A DNA stretch of 64,000 nt from Nymphaea colorata (taxonomy: Eukaryota; Streptophyta; Magnoliopsida; Nymphaeales; Nymphaeaceae), in the NCBI RefSeq assembly GCF_008831285.2, contig NC_045150.1:15001362-15065361 (forward strand), written 5' to 3'. A program made the translations under genes and the position numbers. Position 1 is the first letter of the stretch. Each line of letters begins with the position of its first letter. The notes beneath the pieces were generated by a model. That model saw only the letters and a list, made by a program, of their open reading frames with translations, ran no database searches and was not told the DNA's origin. Of the stretch, positions 60,601 to 64,000 are shown piece after piece.

Positions 60601-60890
60601 CCCTTATTATATACAAGTTGCTGATATATTCATTGATACCCGTTTATTGAAAAGCATAATCTATCAAAAGTTTACAAATCTTATACCAAATACAGCATGG
60701 TAAAAACATTCGTAAATTAAAATTAAGAAAAAGTGAGTTGTTTGTACGGTTCTTGCTGTGCCCGAGATGGGGGGGGGAGTGGGAGGAGGAGAGGGGCGAT
60801 TCAAGAACAAATAAAAGGAGCAGCGAGTTTGGATATCATAATCTGCGGATACTAAAGGAAAATAAAATAATAATTTAACTCTGCGACCCG
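57700..60890. other. intergenic, no gene recognised
   Basis: AT-rich. ORFs at 58408-58695 and 60112-60324 (minus) have no recognisable features. 60116-60130 and 60288-60302 share an acaaggtggcaaat word. Confidence 0.5.
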
Positions 60891-61735
60891 CAGTCAGAGT
60901 GACTGTCCTCTTTCTCTCACTCTTTCTCGTTTGTCGTTCTCCGTTTCAGTGATCCTACCTTTGGTAATTCCAAACAGGAACTTGGGAAGCTAGCTCACTC
61001 GCCCTCTCTAGGCAAGCATTCAGAAATAAAAAGAAAAAAGGACTGCTGTGCTTTCCTTTGATGTATGTCTTAAACTCCGTTTGGACACTCTATCACTATT
61101 TTATTCTCTCTCTCCCTCCCTCCCTCTCCCTCTCTCTTTTGATCTGTGAGGCTCTTTTTTTTTCCTTGCTTTCCTTCTTGACAAATTTCCGTTTTGGCTG
61201 ATGCGTTTTCTAGTTGAATGCCACCTGAGTGCGCTCTACCAATCTCCGGAACAATGTGAAAAAGGACCACCCAGCAAGATCTGACGCCACTTCTCCTCTG
61301 GTAATCTTCCTCTCTTGCGTTCTCCATCTGTTCTTTTTTCTTTCCCTTTCTTTAGTTTCTGTGTGTCTGCGTTTGTGTTTGGTCTTCTCTGGTTGAAAAT
61401 TTAAAACCCCAGGGCAATTGAGGTTTTTTGGGGGCCTTTTCTGTCCTACTGTTGTGCATTGTGTTCTGGGTAGATCTGTTTGCTTGATATTTATTCCTGA
61501 TTAGTGGATCTTCAATTCACTGTGTCAAGGATGTCCACTGTTTCTGCTCTTTCCTTTCTCGATCCGGGGATGCTGACGAATTTAGCATTTTCCCATTTGT
61601 TTTTTCTCTGTGTCAGGTGGGAAGGATTTCAAGGTCGGCTCTCTACTTCATCTGGGGTTTTCTCGTGGATTATTGCGACTGATGGTATTGTTGGGATCTT
61701 GATGTCTGTTATTTGGTTTGGTTGCGTCGTAGAAA

Positions 61736-64000
61736 ATGTCAAAACTCCCTAATTCTGCTCCTCAAGAATCCAGATCTACTCCAACTTCTCGACCGAGGTA
61801 CTTCAAGTTCTTCTCTGATTCTAATGCTTTAGTTTGACTACGAGTCTAGAAGTGGATTTGCGGTTTCTGGATGTCGATCCGTTGAAATGAACATTTGCTG
61901 TTCTTGATTAGTTTTTTCAGTTGGGAAACGATGGACTTGATCTAACATTCTGTTCAAAATTGGGGCTTTGGTGTTCCTTTGGTCCCCGAAAATTATTTTT
62001 TAGAAAGAGTATTTTCAATTCCGTGGGTTTTGATGCACTAAATTAATGACATCTTTATCCCACGTATAAAATTTTTAGATGTTTGTGAAGCAGCAGTGTT
62101 GAACTAATGAGAGTTGGATCTGTTTTCACTCTTTTAGGGACCTGAATGAATCAGCAGCGGGAATGGAGGATCCAGATGGGACCATCGCCACAGTTGCTGA
62201 ACTCATTGAGCATTTACATGCCAACATGTCCTCACCACACGAGAAAGAACTGATCACCTCGAGGTTGCTGGGTCTTGCTAAGTTAAGAAAGGATGCTAGG
62301 ATCGCCATCGGATCCCACTCCCAAGCGATGCCTCTGTTCATTGCGGTGCTGAGGAATGGTACCTCAATTGCCAGAGTGAACGTTGCACTGACTCTTAGTG
62401 CATTGTGCAAGGAAGATGACTTGAGAGTGAGAGTCCTTCTTGGAGGATGTATACCACCATTACTTGCACTGCTGAAATCCGACGCATCTGAGGCAAGGAA
62501 AGCAGCTGCAGAGGCAATCTACGAGGTTTCTTCTGGAGGATTGACGGATGATCATGTTGGCATGAAGATCTTTGTAACAGAGGGGGTGGTGCCTACTCTA
62601 TGGGATCAGCTTGATCCGATGATCAAACAAGATAAGGTGGTTGAGGGATTTGTAACTGGAGCTCTAAGAAATTTGTGTGGTGACAAGGATGACTATTGGC
62701 GGGCTACACTTGAGGCTGGCGGGGTGGAAATCATTGTGGGACTCCTCTCTTCAGACAACCTGGTTGCTCAGTCCAATGCTGCTTCGCTGTTGGCTCGCTT
62801 GATGTTGGCTTTTAGTGACAGCATTCCTAAGGTTATCGAGGCTGGGGCTGTTAGGTCCTTGCTTCATCTTCTTTGTTGTGACAATGACATATCTGTTCGT
62901 GCTAGCGCATCTGATGCTTTGGAAGCTCTCTCCTGTAAATCAAGCAGTGCTAAGAAAGCTGTGGTGGATGCCAATGGCATACCTGTTCTAATTGGTGCAA
63001 TAGTGGCTCCTTCTAAAGAAGCCATGCAGGGTGGGTGGGGTCAGATCCTTCAAGATCATTCTGTGCATGCCTTGGCAAACATTTGTGGTGGGATGCCATC
63101 TCTTATAATGCAACTTGGTGAGATGTCCATATCATCTCGAATGCCTTCTCCTTTTACTGATATTATTGGTGCCCTTGCATATGCTCTTATGGTTTTCGAC
63201 GAAAGTTCTGGGAAATTAGAACCTTTTGATGTGATGCAGATCGAAAGCCTCTTAATGAAGCTATTGAAGCCTCGAGACTCAAAGTTGGTTCAAGAACGCG
63301 TTTTTGAGGCATTAGCTAGTCTTTATGGCAACAGTTATCTATCGAGGGGTCTTACTCATGCAGAAGCAAAGAAAATGCTTGTTGGATTGGTTACTATGGC
63401 TGCTGATGAGGTGCAGGAGGACCTCATACACTATTTGACGAACTTATGCTCCGGTGACATGGGTATCTGGGAGTCCTTTGGGAAGCGAGAAGGCGTACAA
63501 TTATTAATATCATTGCTTGGTTTATCAGGGGAACAGCATCAAGAATATGCTGTCACTTTGCTCTCCATCCTGACCCTTCAGGTCGATGAGAGCAAATGGG
63601 CTATAACAGCTGCAGGTGGCATTCCTCCACTTGTACAGTTGTTGGAAACTGGATCTCACAAGGCAAAGGAAGAGGCTGCACATGTATTGTGGAACTTGTG
63701 CTCCCACAGTGAGGATATCCGTGCATGTGTTGAGAGTGCTGGGGCTGTTCCATCACTCTTATGGCTGCTCAAAAGTGCTGGTCCTAAAGGACAACAGGCT
63801 TCTGCTATGGCTCTTACGAAGCTTATAAGATATGCTGATGCAGCGACTGTTAACCAATTGTTAGCATTGCTTCTTGGAGAACTGCCAAGTTCAAAAGCCC
63901 ATGTTATTACCGTGTTGGGTCACGTACTTACTGTGGCTTCACACAGAGACCTAGTGCAAAAAGGTGCTCCTGCTAATAGAGGGCTCCGCACACTTGTTCA
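61736..64000 (+). CDS. CSI3: CELLULOSE SYNTHASE INTERACTIVE protein, CSI3-like (5' part; runs off window)
   Basis: Exon 1 is 61736-61797 (MSKLPNSAPQESRSTPTSRP then split Arg), with donor AG|GTACTT. Exon 2 starts at 62138 after TTTTAG and stays open to the window end. About 640 residues are visible of a protein normally over 2,000 aa. After the N-terminus comes MEDPDGTIATVAELIEHL, then successive armadillo repeats (CIPPLLALLKSDASEARKAA, GVVPTLWDQL, ESKWAITAAGGIPPLVQLLE, EDIRACVESAGAVPSLLWLL). CSI proteins link cellulose synthase complexes to cortical microtubules and carry a C-terminal C2 domain, outside this window. Short phrases such as MSSPHEKEL and KVVEGFVTGALRNLCG match my memory of CSI3 better than CSI1, but the paralogue should be treated as likely, not certain. 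A pyrimidine-rich 5' UTR lies at about 60900-61735 and may contain an intron. Confidence 0.92.

Overview
The window is nuclear DNA of a flowering plant. Evidence: GT-AG introns, intronless PLS-class PPR genes (a family expanded in land plants), a cellulose-synthase-interacting armadillo gene, a plant-type glycolipid transfer protein, a PIF/Harbinger element, MITEs, and an endogenous caulimovirid. The DNA is AT-rich with many (TA)n and (CT)n microsatellites. I cannot place the species.

Layout. (1) 432-7107, minus: a nine-exon gene for a chloroplast thioredoxin-like/AhpC-TSA protein (254 aa, splice sites read from sequence). (2) About 10075-15572: a two-gene PIF/Harbinger transposon with complete DDE transposase and Myb/SANT-like partner and 14-bp terminal inverted repeats. 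(3) 15768-16070: a Ty3/gypsy reverse transcriptase relic split by a 187-bp MITE. (4) 21368-27371, plus: a glycolipid transfer protein gene with two introns of about 2.5 kb carrying related MITEs. (5) 29181-31313 and 32853-35288, both minus: two intronless PPR genes, one E/E+ type and one full DYW type. (6) About 36131-52348: a satellite-like array of roughly 114-bp monomers with a higher-order period near 1.02 kb, changing orientation several times. It contains a decayed, nearly genome-length, circularly permuted endogenous pararetrovirus (about 42985-49689) and a separate inverted fragment of the same virus's leader beside a (TA)n tract. (7) About 52349-55820: retroelement-like DNA with a broken plant mobile domain gene. 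(8) 56439 onward: the first exon of an unidentified small secreted protein. (9) 61736 to the window end, plus: the 5' part of a CSI3-like (CELLULOSE SYNTHASE INTERACTIVE) gene.

The host genes are ordinary single-copy-looking plant genes that do not form one pathway. From memory, the thioredoxin-like gene and GLTP2 are also neighbours in Arabidopsis (At1g21350/At1g21360), so this pairing may be old microsynteny, here separated by the transposon. The most unusual part is 36-52 kb. There the position of an inverted viral leader fragment, ending within about 2 nt of the primer-binding site and next to a TA microsatellite, suggests capture of a minus-strand strong-stop replication intermediate.
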